From NCBI RefSeq assembly GCF_014652355.1, contig NZ_BMYQ01000015.1:33940-97939 (forward strand): 64,000 bases of DNA, given 5' to 3'. The stretch is from Gemmobacter lanyuensis. GTDB taxonomy: Bacteria > Pseudomonadota > Alphaproteobacteria > Rhodobacterales > Rhodobacteraceae. Below, one piece after another: positions 8,572-17,087 of the stretch (position 1 is its first letter; each line of letters begins with the position of its first letter). The position numbers were made by a program, and so were the translations under genes. The notes beneath the pieces were generated by a model, which was given only the letters and a program-made list of their open reading frames with translations, had not been told where the DNA came from and did no database searches.

Positions 8572-8835
8572 TCAGCCCATGGCCGATAGGCGCTCGGTGA
8601 TGCGGTCGCGCAGGCGCCGATATTCATCCGCCGTGGCCAAGGCACTGACCAGCACCTCCGAGGGCACGGCGCCGGGGTCTTCCTGACCGTCGCGCGGAAT
8701 AGAGCGATCCTCCAGCCAGCCCAGCAGGGCCGCGCGCAGATCGGGTGCCGACAGACGGATGATCTCTGCCAGAAGGGCGCGATGGGCCAGCAGGCGGGCC
8801 TCTTGTGCTGGATCATAGGCCGAGCGTTGTTCCAT
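8572..8835 (-). CDS. Hypothetical protein, 87 aa
   Basis: Small, charged, predicted helical and soluble protein (rich in Arg, Glu, Leu and Ala). I recognise no domain. The start follows a GGAAAGGGAC ribosome site, and the frame has the codon usage of its neighbours. It ends 10 nt after the convergent putR stop and is divergent from the motA-like gene 158 bp away. That intergenic stretch (8836-8993) shows no clear motif. Function unknown. Confidence 0.6.
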   Translation of the reverse strand: MEQRSAYDPAQEARLLAHRALLAEIIRLSAPDLRAALLGWLEDRSIPRDGQEDPGAVPSEVLVSALATADEYRRLRDRITERLSAMG

Positions 8836-8993
8836 GACAGTCCCTTTCCTGATGTGCGCGGCAGCTTGCCGGGCCCGCCCAGCATAACGCCGAACTGCCC
8901 GGCAGGTTCATGAAAACCTGCCGTCGCCCAGCGTTTCGGCATGGCTTTTGCAGATCCCGCTGCGCGAGAAATCTGCGCGTTGAGGGGGTCGGA

Positions 8994-9755
8994 ATGGATA
9001 TTGCAACACTGATCGGTCTGGCAGGTGCGGTCCTGATGATCATCGGGTCGATGGTCTATGCCGGCGGTGTGATGCCGTTTGTCGATGTGCCCTCGGTCAT
9101 CATCGTGTTCGGCGGAACCCTGTTCGTCGTGATGGCCATGAAGCCGATGCCGGTTTTTATCGGGCACTTCCGGGCCATGATGAAAGCCTTTCGTCCCGAT
9201 ACCTTCGACACGGCCGCGCTGATCGACCTGATGGTGGAGCTGTCGAACATCGCCCGCAAGGACGGGATCATGGCGCTGGAAGGCAAGGCGACCTCGGACC
9301 CGTTTCTGGAAAAGGGGCTGCAGCTGCTGGTTGATGGCGTTGACGAGCAAAAGATGGTCAAGCAGCTGAAATATGAAATCAAGGCGCTGAAGGCCCGGCA
9401 TGAGGCCTATCAGGGGGCAATCAAGGCCTGGATCGACATCGGCCCCGCCATGGGTATGGTCGGCACGCTGATCGGCCTTGTGCTGATGTTGGGGAACATG
9501 TCCGATCCGAAATCCATCGGCCCGGCGATGGCCGTGGCGCTTTTGACCACGCTTTACGGGGCGCTGATCGCCAATGTCATTTTCGGCCCGATCCTGAACA
9601 AGCTTGAGGGCTTTTCCAGCGACGAGGTCACCTGGCGCGAACTGGTGATCGAAGGCCTGCGCGGCATTGCGCGCGGGGAATCCCCCCGCGCGATCGAGGA
9701 TCAGCTGATCTGCGCGCTTGAAATGAAGGAACAGCAGAAACGCAAGGCCGCGTAA
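8994..9755 (+). CDS. Flagellar stator protein MotA/PomA family
   Basis: 253 aa with four predicted membrane helices (near residues 3-22, 30-50, 148-170 and 180-202) and the MotA/TolQ/ExbB channel signature around IDIGPAMGMVGTLIGLVLML. With the partner MotB it forms the ion-conducting stator that drives flagellar rotation. I start at MDIATLIGL (8994), which begins the first membrane helix; the frame is open further upstream but without support. The partner gene starts 15 nt after the stop. No other flagellar gene is nearby, so this is an orphan stator pair. Resemblance is closer to PomA (sodium type) than to proton MotA, but ion choice cannot be settled from sequence alone. Confidence 0.85.
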   Translation: MDIATLIGLAGAVLMIIGSMVYAGGVMPFVDVPSVIIVFGGTLFVVMAMKPMPVFIGHFRAMMKAFRPDTFDTAALIDLMVELSNIARKDGIMALEGKATSDPFLEKGLQLLVDGVDEQKMVKQLKYEIKALKARHEAYQGAIKAWIDIGPAMGMVGTLIGLVLMLGNMSDPKSIGPAMAVALLTTLYGALIANVIFGPILNKLEGFSSDEVTWRELVIEGLRGIARGESPRAIEDQLICALEMKEQQKRKAA

Positions 9756-9769
9756 GGGGGGATGTCCAC

Positions 9770-10948
9770 ATGGCAAAGGCAAAAGTCGTTCCCTTTCAGC
9801 CCCCCGTCCCTGACGATGACGACGACGATCACGAATGCCCGAAATGCCCCCCCGTGGGGGCGCCGGCCTGGCTTGCGACCTTCGCGGATATCGCCACAAA
9901 CCTGATGGCGTTCTTCGTGCTGATCCTTGGCTTCGCCCAGTTCGACGAACCTTCGTTCCAGAAAATGGCGGGGGCAATGCGCGAGCGCTTTGGTGTGCAG
10001 GTGGTACCGGGATCATCGGGCGAGTCGGTCATCGACCTGCAACCCAGCCCGACAACCGAAGAGGGCACGGAACCCGGCTCCACCCCCGAGGAGGAGAGCG
10101 GGAAGGCGGATGGCCAGACCACCGCCGAGGCCGTGGCGAAGGCGCTCGGCGCTGCGCTGGAAAACGGCAAGATCGAGGTCCAGTCCGGCGAGAACCGGGT
10201 CGTCGTCAACCTGCCCAAGGCGGCGGGGCCAGAGGCCGCCGACGCCCTCGCCCAAGCCCTTGCCAAAGCTGCCCGGACCAAAGCGGAACCCGAGCCGCTG
10301 CCAGAGCCTGAAACGGCCCCCCATCAGGCCACCAATCCCGAAACCGCAGGTCAGGGCGAAGACAAGGGCCAAAAGACACAGATGGCCGGCAATGATCAGC
10401 CGGTTGATGGCGATGGCGGTAAGGCCACGCGGGGCCAATCCGGATCGACCGCCGGGGTGGACGCGGGGGGGGATGGCGCGGGTCGCGCCATGGCCGTGCG
10501 CGCCGAGGTGGACAGCCTGAAGCTTCAGCACCGCCTGCAGCCGGAAATCGGTGAGGGGTTGGTCAAGGTCGAACAGCGCGACGGCAAAATCTTCCTCACC
10601 GTGGGGGCGGGCGGCTCTTTTGCCTCGGGATCGGCCGATCTGACAGAAGAGGCGCGCGCGATCATGGCAGAAATCGCAGAGATGACCGAATTTCCCGGCC
10701 GGACCATCACGATCACGGGACATACCGACAATGTGCCGATCTCGGGTGGTCGCTATGAGGACAACGTGGCACTGGCGGCGGCGCGGGCGTCCAGTGTCAT
10801 GCGTGAACTGATTGCAAGCGGAACCGTGGACCCGTCCAAGGTTTCGGCAATCAGCAAGGGTGAATTCGCTCCGGTGGCCGATAATGAGACCGCCGAAGGC
10901 CGTGCACAGAACCGCAGGATCGAAATCGAAATCAACTATGCCGAATGA
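9770..10948 (+). CDS. Stator protein MotB/PomB family with a long low-complexity linker
   Basis: 392 aa. A short acidic N-terminus (D-rich, then CPKCPP) precedes one membrane helix, about residues 34-52, with the conserved channel Asp in FADIATNLMAFF. A linker of roughly 150 residues rich in Glu, Ala, Pro and Gly follows (about 85-245). The OmpA-type peptidoglycan-binding domain comes last (TITGHTDNVPISGGRYEDN, then QNRRIEIEI). The role is the peptidoglycan-anchored stator subunit. The linker is longer than in standard MotB. The stop overlaps the convergent nnrS stop by 13 bp. Confidence 0.87.
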   Translation: MAKAKVVPFQPPVPDDDDDDHECPKCPPVGAPAWLATFADIATNLMAFFVLILGFAQFDEPSFQKMAGAMRERFGVQVVPGSSGESVIDLQPSPTTEEGTEPGSTPEEESGKADGQTTAEAVAKALGAALENGKIEVQSGENRVVVNLPKAAGPEAADALAQALAKAARTKAEPEPLPEPETAPHQATNPETAGQGEDKGQKTQMAGNDQPVDGDGGKATRGQSGSTAGVDAGGDGAGRAMAVRAEVDSLKLQHRLQPEIGEGLVKVEQRDGKIFLTVGAGGSFASGSADLTEEARAIMAEIAEMTEFPGRTITITGHTDNVPISGGRYEDNVALAAARASSVMRELIASGTVDPSKVSAISKGEFAPVADNETAEGRAQNRRIEIEINYAE

Positions 10949-11991
10949 GGCGGGCGCCGCGCGCTCAGGACGGGATGCGGCGGCGCCCCGGTCAGCGCGG
11001 GGCGCAAGGCCACCAGAAACGCGATCCAGCCACCGCCCCAGACCCAGCTGGCAGCCAGCGGCATCGCCATCAACCGCAACAGGGCCGCAAGGCAGATCAG
11101 CCCGACAGCCGACCGCAGCATCCCGCGCGGCCGGAGGCCCAGGGGCGTCCGCGCCATCGCGGCACGGCCCGCCAATGCCAGCACCATGGTCCCCATGCCC
11201 CCCACCGACAGCGCATGGATCGCAACCGACGGTGCCAATCCGAGATCGACCAGCGAAAGGCCCACCAGCACCAGCCCTCCTCCGTGCCACAGCCAGCCGA
11301 GACGCAGCATGGTCAGTGCCGGGCGATCCCAGTGTTGCAGGGGCAGCCAGAATGCAAGGCGCAGCACTTGCACGCCCCCGACCGTCACCAGCAGCGCCGC
11401 CGCAATCGGCAAGGCGGTCCCCCGCAGTGCCACGGCGGTCAGAATGCCCGCAGGCGGGACAAGGTTCCAGATCCGCGACCGGGAGACGCGCCCCCCGGCG
11501 GCAAACAAAAACCCAGGCACCGCGGCGCCACCAATCAACGCAATCAGCGCCGTGACCACCAAGACCTGCCCGGCGGGATCCAGCAGAAAGGGCAGCGCCC
11601 CAAGCCCCCAGGGGGCAAGAGCGATCACGCGCCGCCCCGCCGCCATCGGCCCCCGCAAGGCCAGTCCAAGCCCCGCACAAAAGACCAGATGCACGAAACG
11701 CGCCGCCCCGTCGGGCAGCGCAAAGGCCGCAACACCGGCGGCACCTCCCAGGAAGGCAAGCAACGGCAACCGGGCGCCACACAAAGGCGGGCGCCCGGTC
11801 CAATGCGGTGCCGCAGTCAGCAGATATCCAGCCGCGGCAAACCCGACCCAGACCTGCAGAAACGCACGGGCATGCAGGCCGACCGGATCATCCGTAGCAC
11901 CCGGAAACGCCCAAGGCAGCGCCCCGGCCACCGCAGCGATCCCTGCGAGAAGGAAGAACGGCCGGAAGGGTGCCTGCCACAGATCGGTCAT
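10936..11991 (-). CDS. nnrS: NnrS family heme-copper membrane protein (copy 1)
   Basis: 351-aa polytopic protein with about 10-12 hydrophobic helices, beginning LWQAPFRPFFLLAG, the typical NnrS opening. NnrS proteins are linked to relief of nitrosative stress and accompany denitrification genes, but their biochemical function is not settled. I start at MTDLWQ (11991), which overlaps the hemerythrin stop (ATGA). It is the last gene of a minus-strand group ubiD-ubiX-hemerythrin-nnrS. A second, divergent NnrS paralogue lies at 24134-25324. Confidence 0.88.
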   Translation of the reverse strand: MTDLWQAPFRPFFLLAGIAAVAGALPWAFPGATDDPVGLHARAFLQVWVGFAAAGYLLTAAPHWTGRPPLCGARLPLLAFLGGAAGVAAFALPDGAARFVHLVFCAGLGLALRGPMAAGRRVIALAPWGLGALPFLLDPAGQVLVVTALIALIGGAAVPGFLFAAGGRVSRSRIWNLVPPAGILTAVALRGTALPIAAALLVTVGGVQVLRLAFWLPLQHWDRPALTMLRLGWLWHGGGLVLVGLSLVDLGLAPSVAIHALSVGGMGTMVLALAGRAAMARTPLGLRPRGMLRSAVGLICLAALLRLMAMPLAASWVWGGGWIAFLVALRPALTGAPPHPVLSARRPPHSA

Positions 11992-12461
11992 GCGACCGGG
12001 GCGAAGGCCGGGAAAAGCACATCGTTTTCCAGAATCATATGTTCCTTGAGGTCGGAGACGAGCTTTTCGATCCCTGCATAAAGCCCGCGCCACGATCCGC
12101 AGGCCCCGGCGGGCGGGGTGAAATCACGGGTCAACAGGCGCAGCTTTTCGGTCAGCGCCTCGGCCTCGGCATGGTCCTGACGCATCACCGCGATGGGCTG
12201 GGCGATCATCGGATGCCCGCCCTGGCGCATCAGCGGAAACAGCACCTGTTCCTCTTTCGCCATATGCTGTTCCAGATCGGTGGCCAGCGCGGTCAGCAGA
12301 TCGGTCACGCCAAGGGGGGCCTCATCCTGATCGCCATGCACGGTTTCCACCTTGCGGGCGAGCGGCAGAAGCGCCGCCAGATCGGCGCGATGTTCGGCGT
12401 GATAGCGTTGAAGGATATGGTCAATCAAAGCCAGAGGCGATTTGGCGGGATCATGGGCCAT
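11988..12461 (-). CDS. Hemerythrin-domain protein (YtfE/DnrN-like, without ScdA N-domain)
   Basis: 157-aa helical protein with hemerythrin-type di-iron ligands: H-x-x-H in YHAEH, HMAKEEQVLFP, DHAEAEAL and HMILENDVLFP. YtfE/RIC/DnrN proteins repair NO-damaged iron-sulfur clusters or scavenge NO. The usual N-terminal Cys-containing ScdA domain of about 60-70 residues is missing, so it may act differently or need a partner. I start at MAHDPAKS (12461), which follows an AAAGGAC site. It is coupled by overlaps to both neighbours (ubiX upstream, nnrS downstream), which places it in a NO-linked operon. Confidence 0.85.
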   Translation of the reverse strand: MAHDPAKSPLALIDHILQRYHAEHRADLAALLPLARKVETVHGDQDEAPLGVTDLLTALATDLEQHMAKEEQVLFPLMRQGGHPMIAQPIAVMRQDHAEAEALTEKLRLLTRDFTPPAGACGSWRGLYAGIEKLVSDLKEHMILENDVLFPAFAPVA

Positions 12462-13035
12462 GGTCTTGTCCTTTCGGTGGGGTCCAGGGAGTGGCCTGCG
12501 CCGGGGCAAGGCGCAGCAGATCGACGGCACGGGCGGCGATCTGGTCTGCGGCCTCGGCTAGGGTGGCAGGGCAGAGGTAAAAGGCAGGCACCGGCGGCAG
12601 GATGATGGCGCCGCATTCGGTGGCGGCGGTCATGTTCCGCAGATGGGCAAGGGTTAGCGGCGCCTCGCGCGCCAGCAGGATCAGCGGCCTGCGTTCCTTC
12701 AGCTGCACACCCGCAGCGCGGGTCAGCAGATTATCATCCAGCCCGTGCGCGATGGCGGCAAGGCTCCGCATCGAACAGGGGGCCACAATCATGCCCGCCA
12801 CCGCGAAAGACCCCGAGGCGATCTGCGCCCCCAGATCCTGCGGATCATGCAGGCGATGGGCCAACCCGATCAGCTCGGGCGCGGCGTCGGGGCCAAGTTC
12901 AAGCTCCAGCGTGCGGCGCGCCATCGGCGACAGGACCAGATGCAGCTCGGCCCCCAACCGCCGCAGATGTCGCGCGGCGGCAAGCGCGAGCATCGCGCCA
13001 GAGGCCCCCGATACGCCCAGAACCACCCGCATCAT
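12451..13035 (-). CDS. ubiX: Flavin prenyltransferase UbiX
   Basis: 194 aa, family length. A Rossmann-like flavin site (LGVSGASGAMLA, residues 5-16), APCSMRSLAAIAHG and REAPLTLAHLRNM are diagnostic UbiX motifs. It makes prenylated FMN from FMN and dimethylallyl phosphate, the cofactor for UbiD decarboxylases. The gene overlaps the upstream ubiD stop by ATGA, and its end overlaps the hemerythrin start by 11 bp. Three in-frame ATGs (13044, 13035, 13032) exist; 13035 gives the coupled overlap. Its location within a NO/anaerobic operon suggests expression under denitrifying conditions. Confidence 0.93.
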   Translation of the reverse strand: MMRVVLGVSGASGAMLALAAARHLRRLGAELHLVLSPMARRTLELELGPDAAPELIGLAHRLHDPQDLGAQIASGSFAVAGMIVAPCSMRSLAAIAHGLDDNLLTRAAGVQLKERRPLILLAREAPLTLAHLRNMTAATECGAIILPPVPAFYLCPATLAEAADQIAARAVDLLRLAPAQATPWTPPKGQDHGP

Positions 13036-14534
13036 GCCCCCCATCCCGCGGCGCGCAACACCGCTTCGGCACGGGCCGCATGGGCGGGGTCCGGGCGGAT
13101 GATCTCGGCCCAGCCCCGGCCGGTCTCGGCCCCGATCTTGGTCGTCGCATCCAGCCCGATCTTCCCGGCAAGCCCCATGCGCGGGGCGGAAAAATCCAGG
13201 TGGTCCATGGGTGTGCCATCCATCAGCAGCGTATCGCGCGCCGGGTCGAACCGCGTCGACAGTGCCCAGGCGATGTCATCCCAGTTGCGGGGATTGATAT
13301 CCTCATCCACCACCACGATCATCTTGGTATAGCTGAACTGCGCCAGCATCCCCCAAAGTGCCATCATCACCCGCCGCGCCTGCCCTGGATAGCGCTTGGC
13401 GATCTGCACCACCGCCATGCGATAGGAACAGGCCGCAGGCGGCAGCCAGAGGTCGCGCAGCTCGGGGATCTGGGCACGCATGCTGGGCAGGGCAAGCTGG
13501 TTGAAGACGCCGCCGATCACCGAAGGCTCATCCGGCGGGCGGCCCGTGACGGTGGTCAGGTAAAGCGGATCGCGCCGATGGGTGATGCGCGTGACCTGCA
13601 GGACGGGATAGGCCTCGGCGGGGTTATTATAGCCGGTATGGTCGCCAAAGGGGCCTTCCATCGCGGTGTCACCTGGGTGAACAAAGCCTTCGATCAGGAT
13701 CTCGGCTGTGGCGGGGGCCAGCATCGGCACGGTCTGCGCGGGCGTGATCTGCGGGCGGGCACCGCGCAGCACGCCGGAAAAGGCAAGCTCGGACACCGTT
13801 TCCGGCAAGGGCAACGCGGCTGAAAGCAAGAGTGCCGGGTCCGCCCCCAGTGCGACCACAACGGGCATCGGCTCAGCCGCGGCGGCCCAACTGCGGGCAT
13901 GGGCCGCCCCGCCCCGCTGTGACAGCCAGCGCAGGATCATCCGATCCGGCCCGATGACCTGCGCGCGGTAGACCCCAAGGTTGTAGCGCGCGGTGTCCCT
14001 GGCCTCGCTGCCATGAGGGCGGGTGATGACCACGGGCCAGGTGATCAGCGGCCCCGCATCGCCGGGCCAGGGGATCTGCACCGGCAGCCGAGTCAGATCG
14101 GTCGGCGCGGTTTCCTGCTGCGCGGGCGCGTGTTTCACCAACGCCGGGCGGCTTTGCAGCGCCGCGCGCAGCACGGGCCAGCGCGACAGCGCATCGCGCC
14201 AGCCATCAACGGGCGCCGGGGTTCGCAGGGCTGCCAGAAAGGCACCCAGATCGGCAATCCCTTCGGGGCGCACACCCAGACCGGCCGCAACCCGCGCTTC
14301 AGTTCCGAACAGATTGCCGATCACCGGCATGGTCGCAGGCTGCCCGTCCAGATGCGCGCAGTTGAAGCGCAGCACTGGCCCGCCTGCCCGTAGCGCCGCC
14401 TGCTGAAAGGCGGTCATTTCATGGCGCAGGTCCACCCGATCGGGCAGCACGGCAAGATTCTTTTCCGCGGCGGTCCAGCTCAGGAAGGCGCGCAGGTCGG
14501 GGAAGACGGGAAGGGAGCGAAAGGCATCTGACAT
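13032..14534 (-). CDS. ubiD: UbiD family decarboxylase (4-hydroxy-3-polyprenylbenzoate decarboxylase)
   Basis: 500 aa, full length. It carries the conserved prenyl-FMN site blocks ARYNLGVYRAQVIGPDRM and MEGPFGDHTGYNNP, including the catalytic Glu of the EGPFGDHTG motif. In ubiquinone synthesis UbiD removes the ring carboxylate; pairing with UbiX supplies its cofactor. The start at 14534 follows AAGGG and fits homologues. It is divergent from the ubiT-ubiU-ubiV operon across an FNR box whose centre is only 42 nt from this ATG. If that box activates ubiD it is not in the classic -41.5 geometry. A UbiD acting on another aromatic acid cannot be excluded, but the context favours quinone synthesis. 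Confidence 0.9.
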   Translation of the reverse strand: MSDAFRSLPVFPDLRAFLSWTAAEKNLAVLPDRVDLRHEMTAFQQAALRAGGPVLRFNCAHLDGQPATMPVIGNLFGTEARVAAGLGVRPEGIADLGAFLAALRTPAPVDGWRDALSRWPVLRAALQSRPALVKHAPAQQETAPTDLTRLPVQIPWPGDAGPLITWPVVITRPHGSEARDTARYNLGVYRAQVIGPDRMILRWLSQRGGAAHARSWAAAAEPMPVVVALGADPALLLSAALPLPETVSELAFSGVLRGARPQITPAQTVPMLAPATAEILIEGFVHPGDTAMEGPFGDHTGYNNPAEAYPVLQVTRITHRRDPLYLTTVTGRPPDEPSVIGGVFNQLALPSMRAQIPELRDLWLPPAACSYRMAVVQIAKRYPGQARRVMMALWGMLAQFSYTKMIVVVDEDINPRNWDDIAWALSTRFDPARDTLLMDGTPMDHLDFSAPRMGLAGKIGLDATTKIGAETGRGWAEIIRPDPAHAARAEAVLRAAGWGA

Positions 14535-14569
14535 GCCCTTATCGCTATCAGTCAGGAAATTTTCGTTAC

Positions 14570-14583
14570 TTGATATTTATCAA
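14570..14583. promoter_or_regulatory. FNR-type box upstream of ubiT
   Basis: TTGAT-ATTT-ATCAA, a perfect FNR/FnrL consensus dyad. Its centre (14576.5) is 58 nt upstream of the ubiT ATG, so a class II transcription start near 14618 would leave room for the GGAGGA ribosome site. It also faces ubiD on the other strand. Confidence 0.85.
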
Positions 14584-14634
14584 GTTGCGATGCGCCGAGT
14601 CACGCTATCCCTTGTTTGCGTCCCGGAGGAACAC

Positions 14635-15159
14635 ATGCCTCTAACCTTCCCTCAAGCGGTGCGGAACCTACCCGCACCGCCTCTTTTTCCGCTGACCTTC
14701 CTGCTTGGCCGCCTGATGCGGCGGGTGGCGGCGCGGCATCCTGCGATCCTCACGCGGCTCGGTCCCCATGCCGGGGCCCGCATCCTGATTGATGCCCAGG
14801 AAGGGCCGGTCCTGTTCCTGATGGAACCTGCCGCCCGACGGTTGACCGCGCATGACCGCAGCCATGTGCCGCCCCACGATGCCTGCATCACCGGCCCGAT
14901 GGCAGATTTCCTGTCGATGCTGCACGGGTTGGAAGACGGGGACACGCTGTTCTTTTCCGGCCGTCTGACCATCAGCGGCGATACCTCGGCGGTGCTGGCC
15001 CTGCGCAATGCGCTGGATGATGCCGAACTGGATCTGACCGAGGAAATCATAGCAACCCTCGCCGCGGGCGATGCTGCCGCGCGGCTGATGCGATGGGGCC
15101 TGCGGCGCGCGGGTGCGCTGGCCGGGGTTTCCCTGCACCGCCAACCCGAGGACCGATGA
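14635..15159 (+). CDS. ubiT: UbiT, SCP2-domain lipid-binding protein of O2-independent ubiquinone synthesis
   Basis: 174 aa with an SCP2 sterol-carrier fold (GARILIDAQEGPVLFLMEP strand region, then SGRLTISGDTSAVLALRNALDDAELD). In Escherichia coli and Pseudomonas UbiT is the accessory protein that binds isoprenoid quinone intermediates and lets ubiquinone be made without oxygen, together with UbiU and UbiV. I chose MPLTFPQAV at 14635 because GGAGGA lies 6 nt upstream and the FNR box lies before it; the open frame further upstream would include the box. The stop overlaps the ubiU start. Confidence 0.9.
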   Translation: MPLTFPQAVRNLPAPPLFPLTFLLGRLMRRVAARHPAILTRLGPHAGARILIDAQEGPVLFLMEPAARRLTAHDRSHVPPHDACITGPMADFLSMLHGLEDGDTLFFSGRLTISGDTSAVLALRNALDDAELDLTEEIIATLAAGDAAARLMRWGLRRAGALAGVSLHRQPEDR

Positions 15160-16136
15160 TGGAACTTGTCTGCCCCGCCGGAACCCCTGCCGCCCTGCGC
15201 GCCGCGCTCGAGGCCGGGGCCGATGCCGTCTATTGCGGCTTTGCCGATGAAACCAATGCGCGCAACTTTCCCGGCCTGAACTTCAGCCGACCGGAACTTG
15301 CCGCCGCCATCGATCTGGCCCATGCGCGCGGCAAAAAGGTGCTGGTCGCGATCAATACCTTTCCCCGCGCGGGGGCCGAGCCGATGTGGCACCGCGCCAT
15401 TGCCGATGCCGCGCGCTTTGGCGCCGATGCCATCATCCTGGCCGATCCGGGGCTCCTCGCCCATGCCGCAGACCGCCACCCAGACCAGCGGCTGCATCTG
15501 TCGGTACAGGCCGCCGCGGCCAATGCCGATGCGATCAACCTTTATGCGCGCGAATTCGGGGTGCGCCGCGTGGTGCTGCCGCGCGTGCTGTCGGTGGAGG
15601 AAATCGCCGCCATCACCCCGGAAATCAGCGTCGAGACTGAGGCCTTCGTCTTTGGCGGCCTGTGCGTCATGGCTGAGGGGCGCTGTTCGCTGTCGTCCTA
15701 TGCGACCGGGCAGTCACCCAATATGAACGGCGTCTGTTCCCCCGCCAGCCATGTCGCCTATGACAGTGCCGGGGGGCAGCAATCCGCGCGGCTGGGGGGC
15801 TATCTGATCCACCAGCGGCCGCAGGGGGCGACCATGCCCTATCCGACGCTCTGCAAGGGCTGTTTCACCTCGCGCGGAGAAACCGGGCATATCTTTGAAG
15901 ACCCGGTCAGCCTTGATGCCTCACGCCTTGTACCCGCCCTGGCGCGGGCCGGGGTGACGGCCCTGAAGATCGAGGGGCGACAACGATCCCGTGCCTATGT
16001 GGCCGAAGTGGTGCGCGCCTTCCGTGCCGTCGTGGCCGCCATCGGATCGGACACGCCACCGCCCGCTGCCGCGCTGGCGCGTCTGGCCGAAGGTCAGGCT
16101 GCCACCACCGGCGCCTATGCCAAGACCTGGAGATGA
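15159..16136 (+). CDS. ubiU: UbiU, peptidase-U32-fold [4Fe-4S] subunit of anaerobic ubiquinone hydroxylase
   Basis: 325 aa, very close to E. coli UbiU (MELxCPAG start, DETNARNFPGLNF, KIEGRQRS near the end). The four cluster cysteines are present: two in FGGLCVMAEGRC, one in GVCSPA and one in PTLCKG. UbiU with UbiV hydroxylates the ubiquinone ring without O2, in E. coli using prephenate as the oxygen donor. The start at 15159 (MELVCPAG) matches homologues; an ATG three bases earlier gives an ATGA overlap with ubiT. It also overlaps ubiV (ATGA at 16133-16136), so the three are translationally coupled. Confidence 0.94.
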   Translation: MELVCPAGTPAALRAALEAGADAVYCGFADETNARNFPGLNFSRPELAAAIDLAHARGKKVLVAINTFPRAGAEPMWHRAIADAARFGADAIILADPGLLAHAADRHPDQRLHLSVQAAAANADAINLYAREFGVRRVVLPRVLSVEEIAAITPEISVETEAFVFGGLCVMAEGRCSLSSYATGQSPNMNGVCSPASHVAYDSAGGQQSARLGGYLIHQRPQGATMPYPTLCKGCFTSRGETGHIFEDPVSLDASRLVPALARAGVTALKIEGRQRSRAYVAEVVRAFRAVVAAIGSDTPPPAAALARLAEGQAATTGAYAKTWR

Positions 16137-17017
16137 CCATGGATTTGACAGTTGGCCCCAATGCGTTCTTCTGGCCGGCCGAAACGGTGCGCGCCTTCTA
16201 TGCCGCTTTGGCGGACGCCCCTGTTGCGCGCGTGGTGATCGGGGAATGGGTCTGTTCGAAACGCCTGCCCTTCTGGCAGGATGAAATCCCGGTTGCGGTG
16301 GACACACTCTTGGGCGCGGACAAAGAGGTGGCGCTGTCTTCCCTTGCCCTCATCACCCTGCGGCGGGAACGCAAACTTGCCGCCGATCTGGTGCGCGTGG
16401 GCCTTCCTGTTGAAATCAATGATCTTTCCGCACTGATCCATCTAGAGGAAGGCACCCCTTTCTGGGTCGGGCCGATGGTGAATGTCTATAACGAAGGCAC
16501 CTTGCGCTGGCTGGCGGCGCGGGGCGCGACCCGGGTCTGCCTGCCGCCCGAGCTGCCGCTGACCTCGGTCCGGGTGCTGGCGGAAACCGGGCAGGGCCTG
16601 GGCGTCGCGATCGAAGTCTGGGGCCATGGCCGCGCGCCGCTGGCGATTTCAGGGCGCTGCTATCACGCGCGCCTGCATGGGCGGGCCAAGGATTCCTGTC
16701 AGTTTGTCTGCGGCGATGATCCCGACGGGCGTGAGGTCGAAACGATGGAAGGCCAGCCCTTCCTGCGGGTGAACGGGGTGCAGACCCTGGGCCATCACAC
16801 CCAGACCGCCCTGCCCCAACTGGCCGATCTGCGCGCGGCGGGGGTGTCATCCCTGCGCATCTCGCCGCAGATCAGCGATTTCCCGGCGATCTGCGCGCAT
16901 TATGACCGCGCGCTGAAGGGTGGGTCCACCGCGCCGCCCGATCTGGCGGGGATGGATTGGGCCAACGGCTTTCTGGCGGGGCGGCCGGGAGTGGATTGGG
17001 CCGTCACGCAGAATTGA
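16133..17017 (+). CDS. ubiV: UbiV, second U32-fold [4Fe-4S] subunit of anaerobic ubiquinone hydroxylase
   Basis: 294 aa. It begins LTVGPNAFFWP with the first cluster Cys in VCSKRLPFW (about residue 41). The other three cysteines lie in GRCYHAR and the DSCQFVC segment (about residues 180-200), as in E. coli UbiV. It forms a heterodimer with UbiU for the O2-independent ring hydroxylations. The stop codon overlaps the FNR box that precedes the downstream regulator gene, so the ubi operon and the regulator are tightly packed. Confidence 0.93.
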   Translation: MTMDLTVGPNAFFWPAETVRAFYAALADAPVARVVIGEWVCSKRLPFWQDEIPVAVDTLLGADKEVALSSLALITLRRERKLAADLVRVGLPVEINDLSALIHLEEGTPFWVGPMVNVYNEGTLRWLAARGATRVCLPPELPLTSVRVLAETGQGLGVAIEVWGHGRAPLAISGRCYHARLHGRAKDSCQFVCGDDPDGREVETMEGQPFLRVNGVQTLGHHTQTALPQLADLRAAGVSSLRISPQISDFPAICAHYDRALKGGSTAPPDLAGMDWANGFLAGRPGVDWAVTQN

Positions 17018-17027
17018 TATAAATCAA
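17014..17027. promoter_or_regulatory. FNR-type box upstream of the Dnr/NnrR gene
   Basis: TTGAT-ATAA-ATCAA, a perfect FNR dyad whose left half contains the ubiV stop codon. Its centre is 68 nt upstream of the regulator ATG, giving a class II start near 17062. It suggests oxygen control of the NO regulator by an FNR-type protein, or autoregulation. Confidence 0.85.
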
Positions 17028-17087
17028 TGCGCTCGCGCCCGCTTGAGGTGATACCCCGCTGAATGATCTTCAGCGCGGAGCCCGGCC

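Noticed and set aside
8994..10948. MotA/MotB pair as an ExbB/ExbD or TolQ/TolR system
   Set aside because: MotA-type length with four helices, and a partner carrying an OmpA peptidoglycan-binding domain, are stator features; ExbD and TolR lack that domain.
10013..11803. A 596-codon minus-strand frame across motB and nnrS
   Set aside because: Out of frame with the true NnrS gene and antisense to the OmpA domain of MotB; no homology.
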